From Gammaproteobacteria bacterium (GTDB lineage: Bacteria > Pseudomonadota > Gammaproteobacteria > JAJDOJ01), in assembly GCA_022340215.1 (NCBI GenBank), contig JAJDOJ010000222.1:1-51613 (forward strand): DNA of 51,613 bases. The letters are read 5' to 3'. The position numbers and the translations under genes are program-made. This document shows, in pieces, positions 17,194-28,968 of the stretch (positions are counted from its first letter, which is position 1; each line of letters starts with the position of its first letter). The notes under the pieces were generated by a model, which was not told the origin of the DNA, did no database searches, and worked only from the letters and a program-made list of their open reading frames with translations.

Positions 17194-18277
17194 ACAGGAC
17201 CGCGCGGGGGTAGGACCCAAGGATGGTGAACAGATCGGCCTCTTGCTTCAGTTCGGCGAGTGCGGCACCCACGTTGGGTTTCTCGGCGTGCCCCTCCATG
17301 TCCAGGAAAAACACGTACTCCCAGTTCACGCAATGCGAGGGGCGCGACTCGATCCGCGTCATGCTGACGCCGTGCCGCGAGAGCGGCTCGAGCAGGGCGT
17401 GCAGGGAACCGGGCTTGTTTCGCGCCGAGACCAGCACACTGGTCTTGTCGTTGCCACTCGGGGCGACCGTCGGCCGGCCGATGATCAGGAAGCGCGTGGT
17501 GTTGTTCGGGTGGTCCTCGATATTGTTTCGCAAGACCTTGAGGTTGTACTTCTCCGCCGCAGCGTCTCCGGCGATCGCGGCGAATTCCGGTTCGCCCGCG
17601 ACACGCCGCGCGGCCTCGGCGTTGCTGCTGATCGAAACCCGCTCGGCGTTTGGCAGGTTCGCATCGAGCCATTCCCGGCACTGCGCGAGAGACATCTGGT
17701 GCGAGTAGACGCGGCGAATCGAACCCATGTCCTCGCGCGCGCACATCAGGTGATGATGGATCCGCAGTTCCACCTCGCCGCTGATCTTCAGTGAGGATTG
17801 CAGGAACATGTCCAGGGTGTGATTGACCACGCCTTCGGTGGAGTTCTCGATGGGGACGACACCGTACTGGGTCGCGCCGGATTCCACCTCGCGAAACACC
17901 TCGTCGATGGAATTCAGCGGTGTGGTCTTCACCGAGTGGCCGAAATGCTTGAGCGCCGCCTCCTGTGTGAACGTCCCCTCGGGCCCGAGGAAGGCGATGT
18001 CGAGCGGTTCCTCCAGTGCCAGGCAGGCAGACATGATCTCCCGGAACAGCCTGGCCATTTCCTCGTCGTTCAGGGGACCGCTGTTTCTCTCCAGGATGCC
18101 GCGCAGGACACGGGCCTCGCGCTCGGGCCGGTAAAAGATCGCTTTGGGGTCATGGTCACGCTTCACACGCGCGATCTGCTGCGCGACCCGGGCGCGGTCG
18201 CTGATCAACGCCAGGATGCGTTTGTCCAGGTCGTCGATCTGCTCCCTCAGGGCGCCCAGTGACGTGTCCTGCGTCAT
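17192..18277 (-). CDS. pheA: Bifunctional chorismate mutase / prephenate dehydratase
   Basis: PheA converts chorismate to prephenate and then to phenylpyruvate. The 361-residue protein has an AroQ chorismate mutase domain (about 5-90: LREQIDDLDKRILALISDRA, and YRPEREARVLRGI). The dehydratase domain (about 95-270) has FLGPEGTFTQEAALKHFG, GVVPIENSTEGVVNHTLD and the catalytic NNTTRFLIIGRP. A C-terminal ACT domain (about 280-355) has the phenylalanine-binding GSLHALLEPLSRHGVSMTRI and ESRP segment, so feedback inhibition by phenylalanine is expected. It lies four bases from serA. The stop codon abuts dispersed repeat A. Confidence 0.96.
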   Translation of the reverse strand: MTQDTSLGALREQIDDLDKRILALISDRARVAQQIARVKRDHDPKAIFYRPEREARVLRGILERNSGPLNDEEMARLFREIMSACLALEEPLDIAFLGPEGTFTQEAALKHFGHSVKTTPLNSIDEVFREVESGATQYGVVPIENSTEGVVNHTLDMFLQSSLKISGEVELRIHHHLMCAREDMGSIRRVYSHQMSLAQCREWLDANLPNAERVSISSNAEAARRVAGEPEFAAIAGDAAAEKYNLKVLRNNIEDHPNNTTRFLIIGRPTVAPSGNDKTSVLVSARNKPGSLHALLEPLSRHGVSMTRIESRPSHCVNWEYVFFLDMEGHAEKPNVGAALAELKQEADLFTILGSYPRAVL

Positions 18278-18280
18278 GAT

Positions 18281-19447
18281 CTAGATTACGCGCACCTTGA
18301 GTACACCGTCGATGTCCGAGATCCGGCCGACGATCTCGCTGTCGACCGGCGTTTCCGTGTCGAGCAGGGTATAGGCCACGCTGCCGTTGGACTCGTTGGC
18401 CATGTGCACGATGTTCACCCCGGCCTGACCGAGATCGCTCGACATCTTCGCCACCATGTCCGGGACGTTCGAGTTGACGATCGCCAGACGCGCCTCACCC
18501 TTCCGCGGAAGGCTCAGACGGGGCAGATTGACGGAATTGCGGACGTTTCCGTTCTCCAGGTACTCCCGGACCTCATCGGCCACCATCACGGCACAGTTCT
18601 CCTCCGCCTCCCGGGTCGATGCCCCGAGGTGCGGCAGTGCGATGACGCGGGGGTGGCAGCGGATCTCGTCGGTCGGAAAGTCGCTGACGTAGGCATAGAC
18701 CTTGCCTTCGTCCAGCGCCGCCAGCACCGCAGTGTCATCCACGATGCCGTCGCGGGCGAAGTTCATGATGACCACGCCGTCGCGCATCAGCCGGATGCGG
18801 TCCGTATTGATCATGGCGCGCGTGCTGTCCACCAGCGGAACGTGAAAGGTCAGGAAATCCACCTTGCCCAACAGGTCGTCGATACTCGTCGCCTGCTCGA
18901 CCTCGGCCGACAACTGCCAGGCCCGCGCCACCGTGATCGTGGGATCGTACCCGATCACCCGCATACCCAGGGACCTGGCCGCATTCGCCACCTTGACACC
19001 GATCGCGCCGAGGCCGATGACACCGAGGGTTCGCCCCGGCAGTTCGAAACCGACATACTGCTTCTTGCCGGCCTCTACCTGGGTCGCGAGTCCGCCGTCG
19101 CGTGCATCGAGTGTGGAGGTGTAGCGCCAGGCCTGACAGATATTCCGGCAGGCCAGCAGCATGCCGGCGACCACAAGCTCCTTCACCGCGTTCGCGTTCG
19201 CCCCCGGGGCGTTGAATACCGGCACACCCATCTGGCTGAGTTTCTCCACCGGAATATTGTTGACCCCCGCTCCGGCCCGCCCGACGGCTTTGAGGGACGC
19301 CGGAAATGCCATGTCGTGCATGTTGAAGGAGCGCAGCAGGATGGCATCGGGGTTGGTGATCTCGGAGGCCACTTCGTATCGATCCCGCGGCAGGCGGTTC
19401 AAGCCCTTGACGGAGATATTGTTGAGGGTGAGCACCTTGAACGTCAT
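18281..19447 (-). CDS. serA: D-3-phosphoglycerate dehydrogenase
   Basis: SerA catalyses the first step of serine synthesis, oxidising 3-phosphoglycerate with NAD. The 388-residue product has GRAGAGVNNIPVEKLSQMGV, FNAPGANANAVKELVVAGML, a Rossmann motif GVIGLGAIGVKVANAARSLG, FARDGIVDDTAVLAALDEG, and ALPHLGASTREAEENCAVMV with the catalytic His and Arg/Glu region. A C-terminal ACT domain follows (about 315-388: AIVNSNVPDMVAKMSSDLG). A short form without the extra intervening domain is usual for many bacteria. Its position between serC and pheA groups two serine steps in one operon; the Pseudomonas block lacks serA here. The leader contains a CGCTAC-GCG-GTAGCG hairpin at 19485-19499. Confidence 0.94.
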   Translation of the reverse strand: MTFKVLTLNNISVKGLNRLPRDRYEVASEITNPDAILLRSFNMHDMAFPASLKAVGRAGAGVNNIPVEKLSQMGVPVFNAPGANANAVKELVVAGMLLACRNICQAWRYTSTLDARDGGLATQVEAGKKQYVGFELPGRTLGVIGLGAIGVKVANAARSLGMRVIGYDPTITVARAWQLSAEVEQATSIDDLLGKVDFLTFHVPLVDSTRAMINTDRIRLMRDGVVIMNFARDGIVDDTAVLAALDEGKVYAYVSDFPTDEIRCHPRVIALPHLGASTREAEENCAVMVADEVREYLENGNVRNSVNLPRLSLPRKGEARLAIVNSNVPDMVAKMSSDLGQAGVNIVHMANESNGSVAYTLLDTETPVDSEIVGRISDIDGVLKVRVI

Positions 19448-19629
19448 GTTGGGCCGGGGATATCAGGACTATCGGGTAACCCGTCGCTACGCGGTAGCGC
19501 CGGTCTCGCTGTGGAGCGTTTCGGGAGGACGAAGTTTACACGAACTGAATCGGCAATTTGAGCGGTATCACCTCGTGCCGTCCGCCGCCGGGGTCGGACG
19601 AGCGCCGCCCCGAAACCTCAATCGACGGG

Positions 19630-20712
19630 TCAGCCCCGAGTACGCTCGAACTCGGCCATGAACCCGATCAACGCATCGACCCCAGCCTCCGGCATGGCGT
19701 TATAGATGCTGGCGCGCATTCCGCCGACGGAACGGTGGCCCTTCAGGGTCAGCAGACCCTCGATCGCCGCGGATTTCAGGAAATCGTCGTCGAGGGCTGG
19801 ATCGGCCAGGGTGAAGGGTACGTTCATCCACGAGCGGCATTGCGGATCCACGGGGTTCGCGTAGAACCCCGAAACGTCAATCGCCGCGTAGAGTTTCTCC
19901 GCCTTGCGCCGATTCGTGTCGCCCATGACCCCGATTCCACCACGGTCCAGGATCCACTGAAACACGAGCCCCGCCAGGTACCAGGCATAGGTCGGCGGCG
20001 TGTTGTACATCGATCCCGCCTCGTCGTGCAACGTATAGGTGAACATGGCCGGGGTCCCGGGGCGCGCCTCCCCGATCAGGTCCTCGCGTACCATGACGAC
20101 GGTCAATCCGGCCGGTCCGATGTTCTTCTGGGCGCCCGCGTAGATCACCCCGTATCGGGAGACATCCAGGGGGCGCGACAGGATCGTGGACGACATATCG
20201 GCAACCAGCGGCACCTCCCCCGTTTCCGGGACGTAGGGGAATTCCACCCCGCCGATGGTCTCGTTGGGGGTGTAGTGGAGGTAGGCCGCATCCGCCGACA
20301 GATCGAGGTCCGCCTGCGCAGGCACAGTGGTGAATCCGCTCTGCTCTGTCGTGGCGGCGATGCGGACATCACAGAACCTGCGCGCCTCGGCAATGGCCTT
20401 TTTGGACCACTGCCCGGTGTTGAGGTAGTCGGCCGAACCCCGGTCCCCCAGAAGATTCAGCGGAACCATGGCGAACTGACTGCTGGCGCCCCCCTGCAGA
20501 AATAGAACGCGGTAGTTGTCGGGGATCGACAGCAGCTTGCGAAGGTCCCTTTCGGCCTGGCCCGCGATGGACATGAATTCCTTGCCACGGTGGCTCATCT
20601 CCATCACCGACATGCCGCTGCCGTCCCAGTCCTGCAACTCGGCCGCGGCACGTTCCAGGACCTCGGCCGGCAACATGGCCGGTCCGGCGCTGAAGTTGAA
20701 TGCTCTGGTCAT
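19630..20712 (-). CDS. serC: Phosphoserine aminotransferase
   Basis: SerC transaminates 3-phosphohydroxypyruvate to phosphoserine and also acts in pyridoxal phosphate synthesis. The 360-residue protein starts MTRAFNFSAGPAMLPAEVLE and shows GMSVMEMSHRGKEFMSI, LFLQGGASSQFAMVPLNLL, YLNTGQWSKKAIAEARRF, VADMSSTILSRPLDVS, and YGVIYAGAQKNIGPAGLTVV with the PLP lysine. Length and motifs are canonical. It lies 119 bases after gyrA and 182 before serA. Together with serA it gives two of the three serine steps; serB is not in the window. Confidence 0.96.
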   Translation of the reverse strand: MTRAFNFSAGPAMLPAEVLERAAAELQDWDGSGMSVMEMSHRGKEFMSIAGQAERDLRKLLSIPDNYRVLFLQGGASSQFAMVPLNLLGDRGSADYLNTGQWSKKAIAEARRFCDVRIAATTEQSGFTTVPAQADLDLSADAAYLHYTPNETIGGVEFPYVPETGEVPLVADMSSTILSRPLDVSRYGVIYAGAQKNIGPAGLTVVMVREDLIGEARPGTPAMFTYTLHDEAGSMYNTPPTYAWYLAGLVFQWILDRGGIGVMGDTNRRKAEKLYAAIDVSGFYANPVDPQCRSWMNVPFTLADPALDDDFLKSAAIEGLLTLKGHRSVGGMRASIYNAMPEAGVDALIGFMAEFERTRG

Positions 20713-20831
20713 CTCTCCATCTCAGATAACGACGAATGCGTCGGTGCAGAAGTCGGCCGGGGCAGCGTCGCGTAAGCCGACGGCCGGGGCTCGCGAAATG
20801 CAACATGCGTGCGGGCTCGCCTGTATCGAAA

Positions 20832-23435
20832 TCAATGCAGGATCGCCGGGGCGTCGTCACCAGGCCCCTCACCCCCGTCACCAGGGTCTTCATCCCCGTT
20901 TTCGAGGATCTCGATGCGTTCGATCTCCGCCAGCAGCTCGCCCTTGACCGGTTTGATGAGAATCACGCCCTGGGTGTTTCTCCCCAGCTCGGAGACATTC
21001 TCCACGGGGGTCCGCACCAGGGTGCCGCCGTCGGTGATCAGCATGATCTCGTCGTCGATCCGTACCAGCACGGCACCCACCACCGCTCCGTTGCGTGCGG
21101 AGGACTGGATCGCGATCACACCCTGCCCGCCCCGGCGGTGGGCGGGGAACTCCGACAGCGCGGTGCGCTTGCCGTAACCGTTCTGCGTGGCGATCAGCAC
21201 GCTAAGGTCGGATTCGTCCCGTCCGACGGAGAGCAGCGCGACGATCGACTCGCCCTCGCGCAGGCGCATGCCGCGGACCCCGCAAGCGGTGCGTCCCATC
21301 GGGCGCACCTCGGATTCGGGGAAACGCACCGCTTTCCCTGCGCTGCTGACCAGCACAATGTCGTGGTCCCCGTCGGTCACGGACACGTTGACGACCCGGT
21401 CCCCCTCGCGCAGGTCCAGGGCAATGATGCCGCTGGACCTGGGACGCGAAAAATCCTGCAGCGGGGTCTTTTTCACCGTACCGTCCATGGTGGCCATGAA
21501 GACGAAGCGCCCCGCTTCGTACCCGCCGACGGGCATCACGGCGTTGATCCGCTCGCCCTGCTCCAGTGGCAGCAGGTTGACCAGCGGTTTACCGCGCGCC
21601 GTGCGCCCCGCCTGGGGAAGCTCGTAGACGTTGAGCCAGTAGACGCGGCCCGCGCTGGAGAAACACAGCAGTGTGTCGTGTGTGTTGGCGAGAAACAGCT
21701 TGTCGATGAAATCCTCTTCCTTGAACACCGTCGCCGTCTTGCCCCTGCCGCCTCGGACCTGGCTGCGGTACTCGTCCCGCGGCTGCGACTTCGCGTAGCC
21801 GGCGTGCGACAGCGTGACCACCACATCCTCCGGCGGAATCAGGTCCTTCAGCGTAAGGTCCATCTGCGCGGCGACGATCTCGGTGCGGCGCGTGTCGCCG
21901 AAGCGCTCCCGAATATCAACCAGCTCGTCGCGGATCACCTGCAACAGGCGCTCCGGGTTTCGCAGGATGTCGAGCAGGTCGGCGATCGAGTCGAGCAGCT
22001 CGCCGAAGTCGCTGACGATCTTGTCCTGCTCGAGACCGGTGAGTCGGTGCAACCTGAGATCGAGGATCGCCTGCGCCTGGGTGCCGGAGAGCCGGTATCC
22101 CGCCTCGGTCAGCCCGAATTCACCCTCGATCTCCTCGGGGCGGGAGGCATCGGCGCCGGCGCGCTCCAGCATCTCCATCACCACGCCCGGTACCCACAGC
22201 CGCGAGACGAGCTCGGCCTTGGCCTCGGCCGGACTGCCGGAGGCCTTGATCAAAGCGATGATCTCGTCGATGTTGGTCAGTGCGACAGCGAGGCCTTCCA
22301 GGACGTGCGCCTTCTCCCGCGCCTTGCGCAGGTCGAAGACGGTGCGCCGGGTGACCACCTCGCGGCGATGGCGCAGGAACGCCTCGAGCGCCTCTTTCAG
22401 GTTGATCAGCTTCGGGCGGCCGTCCACCAGCGCCACCATGTTGATGCCGAAGACATTCTGCATCTGGGTGTGCTGATAGAGGTTGTTCAGAATAACGTCC
22501 CCGACCTCTCCACGCCGCAGCTCGATGACCATGCGCATCCCGTCCTTGTCCGACTCGTCGCGCAGTTCGGTGATGCCGTCAATCTTGCGGTGCTTAACCA
22601 GCTCGGCGATCTTTTCCAGCAGACGCGCCTTGTTGACCTGGTAGGGCAGCTCCGTGACGATGATGCGGGTCTTGCCGGACTTGTCGGTCTCCTCGTGGCA
22701 GCGGGCACGCACATAGATCCTGCCACGGCCGCCCTGGTAGGCCTCCAGAATGCCCCGGCGTCCGTTGATGATCCCGGCGGTCGGGAAATCCGGGCCCGGG
22801 ATATGCTCCATCAGTTCACTGAACCCGATTCCGGGATCGTCGATCAGGGCCACGCAGGCCCCGATGACCTCGGACAGATTATGGGGGGGAATGTTGGTCG
22901 CCATACCCACCGCGATCCCCGCCGAGCCGTTTACCAGCAGGTTCGGGACCTTCGACGGTAGTACGGAAGGCTCATGCTCGGCACCGTCGTAGTTGGGGAC
23001 GAAGTCGACGGTTTCCTTGCCGAGGTCCGCGAGCAGCTCGTGGGCCAGCCGCGACATGCGCACCTCGGTGTAGCGCATCGCGGCGGGGGCATCACCGTCG
23101 ACCGAACCGAAGTTCCCCTGTCCGTCGACCAGCATGTACCGCAGGGAAAACGGCTGCGCCATGCGCACGATCGTGTCATAGACCGCGGTATCGCCATGCG
23201 GGTGGTACTTACCGATCACGTCACCCACGACACGCGCCGACTTCTTGTAAGCCTTGTTCCAGTCGTTGCCGAGTTCGTGCATCGCATACAGCACGCGCCG
23301 GTGCACGGGCTTGAGACCGTCACGCACGTCGGGGAGCGCCCGCCCGATGATTACGCTCATCGCGTAATCCAGGTAGGACTGGCGCATCTCGTCCTCTAGA
23401 TTGACGGCAATGAGTTCCTTGGCGAAGTCTGCCAT
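20832..23435 (-). CDS. gyrA: DNA gyrase subunit A
   Basis: GyrA is the breakage-reunion subunit of gyrase, which introduces negative supercoils with GyrB. The 867-residue protein starts [20 protein letters not shown], then [20 protein letters not shown]. The quinolone region reads [20 protein letters not shown], with Thr at the position of E. coli Ser83 and Asp87 kept. [11 protein letters not shown] contains the catalytic tyrosine. The C-terminal beta-pinwheel includes the GyrA box QRRGGKG-like element, seen as [12 protein letters not shown]. The acidic tail is typical. The AT-rich upstream stretch 23480-23515 probably holds the promoter. It heads the serC-serA-pheA block, as in Pseudomonas. 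Confidence 0.98.
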   Translation of the reverse strand: MADFAKELIAVNLEDEMRQSYLDYAMSVIIGRALPDVRDGLKPVHRRVLYAMHELGNDWNKAYKKSARVVGDVIGKYHPHGDTAVYDTIVRMAQPFSLRYMLVDGQGNFGSVDGDAPAAMRYTEVRMSRLAHELLADLGKETVDFVPNYDGAEHEPSVLPSKVPNLLVNGSAGIAVGMATNIPPHNLSEVIGACVALIDDPGIGFSELMEHIPGPDFPTAGIINGRRGILEAYQGGRGRIYVRARCHEETDKSGKTRIIVTELPYQVNKARLLEKIAELVKHRKIDGITELRDESDKDGMRMVIELRRGEVGDVILNNLYQHTQMQNVFGINMVALVDGRPKLINLKEALEAFLRHRREVVTRRTVFDLRKAREKAHVLEGLAVALTNIDEIIALIKASGSPAEAKAELVSRLWVPGVVMEMLERAGADASRPEEIEGEFGLTEAGYRLSGTQAQAILDLRLHRLTGLEQDKIVSDFGELLDSIADLLDILRNPERLLQVIRDELVDIRERFGDTRRTEIVAAQMDLTLKDLIPPEDVVVTLSHAGYAKSQPRDEYRSQVRGGRGKTATVFKEEDFIDKLFLANTHDTLLCFSSAGRVYWLNVYELPQAGRTARGKPLVNLLPLEQGERINAVMPVGGYEAGRFVFMATMDGTVKKTPLQDFSRPRSSGIIALDLREGDRVVNVSVTDGDHDIVLVSSAGKAVRFPESEVRPMGRTACGVRGMRLREGESIVALLSVGRDESDLSVLIATQNGYGKRTALSEFPAHRRGGQGVIAIQSSARNGAVVGAVLVRIDDEIMLITDGGTLVRTPVENVSELGRNTQGVILIKPVKGELLAEIERIEILENGDEDPGDGGEGPGDDAPAILH

Positions 23436-23560
23436 TGGGTCCGGGGGTCGGGCGTGGAAGGGATATGCGAGCTAGACGCTCAATAATAGCACATAATGAG
23501 GGGACAATGGGGGGATAGGAACACAGGCGAAACGGCGCTCAAATCAGGCCTGAAGGCTCC

Positions 23561-24667
<1,107 letters not shown>

Positions 24668-24769
24668 GGCAGGACATTCTAGCCCCTGACCGCACGGCCC
24701 GGAAACCACGCTGGTATCGCGTCGCAGGCGCTTGCTTGCGAGGCTCACGAACCGGTATGGTTGCCCGCC

Positions 24770-26086
24770 ATGCAGAAAGTGGACACCCTGATCGCAGCAC
24801 GCTGGGTCGTGCCGGTGGAACCCCACGGCTCAGTGCTGGAGGACCATGCCGTCGCGGTCAGCGGCGGGCGGATTCTGGAGGTCCTGCCTTCAGAGGAAGC
24901 AAGGTCGCGATTCGACCCCCTCAACTCGGTCGATCTCCACGACCATGTCCTGATCCCCGGGCTGGTCAACGCCCACACCCACGCGGCCATGACGCTGATG
25001 CGGGGCATCGCCGACGACCTGCCGCTGATGGCCTGGCTAAAGGGGCATATCTGGCCGGTGGAGGACCGCTGGGTCAGCGAGGAGTTCGTGCGCGACGGCG
25101 TGTCCCTGGCCGCAGCCGAAATGCTGCGCGGGGGCACCACCTGTTTCAACGACATGTACTTCCATGCCGGGGTCACGGCAAACACCGCCATTGCCTGCGG
25201 GATCCGCGCCAGCGTGGGCCTGATCGTCCTGGATTTCCCCAGCCGCTATGCGAACGACGCAGACGAATACCTCGCCAAGGGCCTGTCGGTGTACGACGAA
25301 TTCAAGGGCGAACCGCTGATCTCCCATGCGATGGCACCGCACGCGCCCTACACGGTTTCTGACCCCGCCCTGACCCGCGTCCGGACCCTGGCCGACGAAC
25401 TCGAGATCCCGATCCACATACACGTACAGGAGACCGCGGACGAAGTCGCCCAGGCCGTCGAGAAGACCGGCAGGCGACCGCTCGAACGCCTCGACGACCT
25501 GGGGCTCGTATCCCCTTCGCTGATCGGCGTCCACCTAACACAGCTCGAGGACGCCGAGATCGCGCGTCTGGCGCAGGCCGGCGCCCACGTCGCGCACTGC
25601 CCCGAATCCAATCTCAAGCTGGCCAGCGGGTTCTGTCCGGTCCAGGCGCTGGCCGAGGCCGGCGTCAACGTCTGTCTCGGGACCGACGGCGCCGCCAGCA
25701 ACAACGACCTCGATATGTTCGGTGAGATGCGCACCGCTGCGCTGCTCGCCAAGGGGGTGGCCAACGACGCCACCGCCGCTCCTGCCGAATGGGTTCTCCG
25801 TATGGCGACCCTGAACGGGGCCATCGCGCTCGGGCTTTCCGCGGAGACCGGTTCCCTGCAACCGGGCAAGGCCGCGGACATCACCGCCGTCTCGTTCGAT
25901 ACGGTAGAGACCCAGCCCTGTTACGATGTGATCTCACAGCTCGTGTACGCCACCGGCCGGGAGCGGGTCAGCGACGTCTGGGTCGCCGGGAGGCACGTGC
26001 TGAAGGACCGCTGTCTCGTCCATCTGGACGAAGACGAGGTCAAGGACAAGGCGGCCCGGTGGGCCGGCCGTATCCGGGAAACCTGA
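24770..26086 (+). CDS. mtaD: 5-methylthioadenosine/S-adenosylhomocysteine deaminase (TRZ/ATZ hydrolase)
   Basis: This amidohydrolase deaminates methylthioadenosine (and related adenosyl compounds) to the inosine form. The 438-residue product has the metal-binding [77 protein letters not shown], and [20 protein letters not shown] with the last metal Asp, all characteristic of the family. ATG 24770 is preferred to the in-frame TTG at 24761. Its location opposite mtnA fits the deamination branch of methylthioadenosine salvage known from Pseudomonas. The phosphorylase needed between the two steps is not in the window. Confidence 0.88.
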   Translation: MQKVDTLIAARWVVPVEPHGSVLEDHAVAVSGGRILEVLPSEEARSRFDPLNSVDLHDHVLIPGLVNAHTHAAMTLMRGIADDLPLMAWLKGHIWPVEDRWVSEEFVRDGVSLAAAEMLRGGTTCFNDMYFHAGVTANTAIACGIRASVGLIVLDFPSRYANDADEYLAKGLSVYDEFKGEPLISHAMAPHAPYTVSDPALTRVRTLADELEIPIHIHVQETADEVAQAVEKTGRRPLERLDDLGLVSPSLIGVHLTQLEDAEIARLAQAGAHVAHCPESNLKLASGFCPVQALAEAGVNVCLGTDGAASNNDLDMFGEMRTAALLAKGVANDATAAPAEWVLRMATLNGAIALGLSAETGSLQPGKAADITAVSFDTVETQPCYDVISQLVYATGRERVSDVWVAGRHVLKDRCLVHLDEDEVKDKAARWAGRIRET

Positions 26087-26100
26087 CCGAACTTTTTATC

Positions 26101-26817
26101 ATGACGCATTCGCACGCAGAACACAACGTCGATCCGGTCGAGATTCGCAAGTTCGAGGAACTCGCCCACCGATGGTGGGACCCCGAGAGCGAGTTCAAGC
26201 CCCTGCACGAGATCAACCCCCTGAGGCTCGACTACGTGGATCGCCACATCGCCCTGCCCGGCAAGCAGGTCCTGGACGTCGGTTGCGGTGGCGGACTGCT
26301 CTCCGAAGGCATGGCGCTGCGCGGCGCACGCGTCACGGGCATCGATCTGGGCGAGGCGCCCCTGTCGGTGGCAAGGCTGCACCTGCTGGAATCCGGCCTG
26401 GAGGTGGAATACCGGCGGATCTCGGTCGAGGCGCTGGCCGACGAGCGACCGGCGTCCTACGACGCGGTCACCTGTATGGAGATGCTGGAACACGTCCCCG
26501 ACCCGTCCTCGGTGGTCGCGGCATGCGCCGAGCTCGTTCGACCGGGCGGCACGGTGTGTTTCTCCACGATCAACCGCAACCCGAAGTCCTTTCTGTTCGC
26601 CATCGTCGGCGCCGAGTACCTGCTCCATCTGCTGCCGCGCGGTACGCACGAGTACGCGCGATTCATCCGGCCCTCCGAGCTGGAACAATGGACGCGGCGC
26701 TCGGGTCTGCAGACCCGCGACATCGTCGGCATGACCTACAATCCACTCACGCGTGTCTACAAACTCGGACGCGACGTCGACGTGAACTACATCATGCGCC
26801 TGCAGAAGGCGCCCTGA
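26101..26817 (+). CDS. ubiG: Ubiquinone biosynthesis O-methyltransferase
   Basis: UbiG carries out both SAM-dependent O-methylations of ubiquinone synthesis. The 238-residue protein has a [20 protein letters not shown] start region typical of UbiG and the SAM motif [73 protein letters not shown] and [18 protein letters not shown] follow. The last two are strongly diagnostic. It starts 14 bases after mtaD and ends 3 bases before mupP, so the genes are cotranscribed. Confidence 0.95.
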   Translation: MTHSHAEHNVDPVEIRKFEELAHRWWDPESEFKPLHEINPLRLDYVDRHIALPGKQVLDVGCGGGLLSEGMALRGARVTGIDLGEAPLSVARLHLLESGLEVEYRRISVEALADERPASYDAVTCMEMLEHVPDPSSVVAACAELVRPGGTVCFSTINRNPKSFLFAIVGAEYLLHLLPRGTHEYARFIRPSELEQWTRRSGLQTRDIVGMTYNPLTRVYKLGRDVDVNYIMRLQKAP

Positions 26818-26820
26818 AAC

Positions 26821-27516
26821 TTGCGTGCGGACAAGCGAATATCGACTGTCTTTCTGGACCTCGACGGTACGCTGGCGGACACCGCGCCGGATCTTGCCCG
26901 GGCCCTGAACGCATTGCGCCTCGAGGAAGGTCTGGAACCGCTCCGCTACGAACAGATCCGCGCCAGCGTATCGCGCGGCAGCTCCGCCCTGGTCCACCTG
27001 GCCTTCGGGGAGACACTCGAGGAAGTACGCTTCGCCGATCTGCGCCAGCGATTCCTGGATCTCTACCAGTCCGGCCTGTGTGTCGACACGCGTCTGTTTC
27101 CGGGGATGGCGGAAACGCTCGCTTACATGGAATCCACCGGACTCGGATGGGGCATCGTCACCAACAAACCAGCCTGGCTGACCGACCCACTGGTGGCCAC
27201 GCTGGGACTGGACGGTCGGGCGGCCTGCATCGTCAGCGGCGACACGACTGTCGATCGCAAGCCCCACCCCGCGCCGCTGCTGCACGCCAGCGATCTGGCT
27301 GGTGCGTTACCGCAGCACTGCATCTACGTGGGTGACGATCCGCGCGACATCCAGGCGGGCAACGCAGCGGGCATGACCACCCTGGTCGCGCGCTACGGCT
27401 ATATTCACGAGGGCCTCGACCCCGCGGGCTGGGGCGCGGACGGCATCATCGACGAAATCCGGGAGATCCGGGCGTGGCTCCCGGCGCCGGACCGGGCCCG
27501 ATCGAGCGGGGGATGA
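26821..27516 (+). CDS. mupP: HAD phosphatase, N-acetylmuramic acid 6-phosphate phosphatase-like (MupP)
   Basis: The 231-residue HAD protein begins RISTVFLDLDGTLADTAPDL (nucleophile and acid aspartates). It has WGIVTNKP (motif II, Thr), CIVSGDTTVDRKPHPAPLL (motif III Lys), and IYVGDDPRDIQAGNAAGMTT (motif IV). These fit the phosphoglycolate phosphatase family. Location directly after ubiG and mtaD matches Pseudomonas mupP, whose product dephosphorylates MurNAc-6-phosphate in peptidoglycan recycling. That is the preferred call, but phosphoglycolate phosphatase (gph) cannot be excluded from sequence alone. It uses a TTG start at 26821 immediately after ubiG. The stop overlaps the rmuC start. Confidence 0.82.
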   Translation: MRADKRISTVFLDLDGTLADTAPDLARALNALRLEEGLEPLRYEQIRASVSRGSSALVHLAFGETLEEVRFADLRQRFLDLYQSGLCVDTRLFPGMAETLAYMESTGLGWGIVTNKPAWLTDPLVATLGLDGRAACIVSGDTTVDRKPHPAPLLHASDLAGALPQHCIYVGDDPRDIQAGNAAGMTTLVARYGYIHEGLDPAGWGADGIIDEIREIRAWLPAPDRARSSGG

Positions 27517-28799
27517 CCGTCGACGCCACGGCCATCCCCTGGGAGATGTTCGTCGTGGCCGCCGGCCTGTTCTTCCTCGGCGCCGGAATCAGCGCGCTGT
27601 ACTACCGCGACCGCCTGGACCGACAGCGCGCGGGCACGGAGTCCGAGATCGTCCATCTGACCGCACGCCTTGAGATCGAGCGGCAGCGTCACCGCGAGAA
27701 GGTGGCCGCCATGGAGGAGGCCCGCAAGCACATGATGGCGACCTTCGCCTCGCTGTCGCGCCGGGCACTGCACGAGAACAGCGAGACCTTCCTGGAACTC
27801 GCACAGCAGAACCTCCAGCAGTTCCACATCAGGGCGCAGGCGGGGCTGGACGAGAAGGAAAAGGCCGTCAGCGCGCTTGTCACGCCCATCAGCGAGGCGC
27901 TGGAGAAGACCCGTGACCAGATCCACGAGATCGAGAAGGAGCGAAAGGAGGCCCACGGGGCCCTCAACCAGCACCTGCGCCTGGTGGCCGAGTCGCATCG
28001 CGGCCTGCAGAACGAGACGCGCAACCTGGTCAAGGCCCTGAGTCGCCCCGAGGTACGTGGCCGCTGGGGTGAAATGACCCTCAAGCGGCTTGCCGAACTG
28101 TCCGGGATGGTCGAGCACTGCGATTTCACCGAGCAGGAAAGCGTGCGGAGCGACGAAGGGACGCTGCGCCCGGACATGGTCGTGCGAATGCCGGACAAAC
28201 GCGAGATCGTGGTCGACGCCAAGACCCCCCTCGACGGCTACCTCGAGGCGATGGAGGCCACGGACGACGAGCAGCGGGCAAAGGCGCTTAAACGACACGC
28301 GCGGAAATTGCGCGAGCGCGTGCGGGAACTGGCCAGCAAGGCCTACTGGACGCAGTTTCGCAACTCGCCGGACTTCGTAGTACTGTTCGTGCCCGGTGAC
28401 CAGTTCCTCGCCGCCGCCCTGGAGCTGGACCCGGGGCTCCTGGAGGACTCCCTCGCCAGCAAGGTCGTTCTCGCCACACCGACCAGCCTGGTCGCCCTGC
28501 TTCGGGCGGTCGCCTTTGGCTGGCGACAGCTCGTGTTGACGCGAAACGCCGAGATCATCCGAGACCTCGGCGAGGACCTCTATCGCCGGATCGCTACCTT
28601 CGTCGAGCACATGGGCCGGCTCGGCCGCACTCTCGGCAGCAGCGTGGAGAACTACAACCGCGCGCTCGGTTCCCTGGAACGCCAGGTCCTGCCTGGCGCG
28701 CGCCGGTTTACGGAGCTGGGGATCCAGCCGAACAAGGACATCGAGGAACTCGAACCCGTAGAGAAGGCCACCCTGTCGCCGAAGCAGAGCGACGATTAG
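27513..28799 (+). CDS. rmuC: DNA recombination protein RmuC
   Basis: RmuC limits rearrangements at inverted repeats and contains a nuclease-like core. From the ATG at 27513 it has 428 residues: an N-terminal membrane anchor (MFVVAAGLFFLGAGISALYY, about 10-30) and a long coiled coil (about 35-165, rich in E, K, R and Q). The conserved domain has RPEVRGRWGEMTLKRLAEL, GMVEHCDFTEQ, and MPDKREIVVDAKTPLDGYLE, a PD-(D/E)xK-like motif. FVPGDQFLAAAL and SVENYNRALGSLERQVLPGA follow. The start overlaps the mupP stop (ATGA) and is preceded by GCGGGGG. It ends the rightward mtaD-ubiG-mupP-rmuC operon; Pseudomonas has yciK at this place, found here at 41467. Confidence 0.93.
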   Translation: MTVDATAIPWEMFVVAAGLFFLGAGISALYYRDRLDRQRAGTESEIVHLTARLEIERQRHREKVAAMEEARKHMMATFASLSRRALHENSETFLELAQQNLQQFHIRAQAGLDEKEKAVSALVTPISEALEKTRDQIHEIEKERKEAHGALNQHLRLVAESHRGLQNETRNLVKALSRPEVRGRWGEMTLKRLAELSGMVEHCDFTEQESVRSDEGTLRPDMVVRMPDKREIVVDAKTPLDGYLEAMEATDDEQRAKALKRHARKLRERVRELASKAYWTQFRNSPDFVVLFVPGDQFLAAALELDPGLLEDSLASKVVLATPTSLVALLRAVAFGWRQLVLTRNAEIIRDLGEDLYRRIATFVEHMGRLGRTLGSSVENYNRALGSLERQVLPGARRFTELGIQPNKDIEELEPVEKATLSPKQSDD

Positions 28800-28968
28800 G
28801 GAAGCCCTTAAACGGGCACTCGGAATTCCAGCGAAGGCAGGCAGATTCGATCCGTAGTCACGAAGCGGTCGGGGACCTCCAGGCGGTGATCGCGTCCAGT
28901 TCAAACGGCATGTGCGAACAGGCTTTGCCTGCGCTCCCGACGCGATTCGACGAGTCCCGCGAAGACGC

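Noticed and set aside
20736-22961. A 741-codon open frame on the plus strand
   Set aside because: It is antisense to gyrA, which is unmistakable. Its composition (His/Gln/Val/Asp-rich) is what GC-rich codon bias produces in that opposite frame.
23480-23515. Candidate gyrA promoter hexamers TTGTCC and TATTAT
   Set aside because: The spacing is only 13 bases; alternatives have weak boxes, so no exact promoter is claimed.
25921-27285. A 454-codon minus-strand frame over mtaD, ubiG and mupP
   Set aside because: It spans three well-identified genes in antisense and carries no motif.
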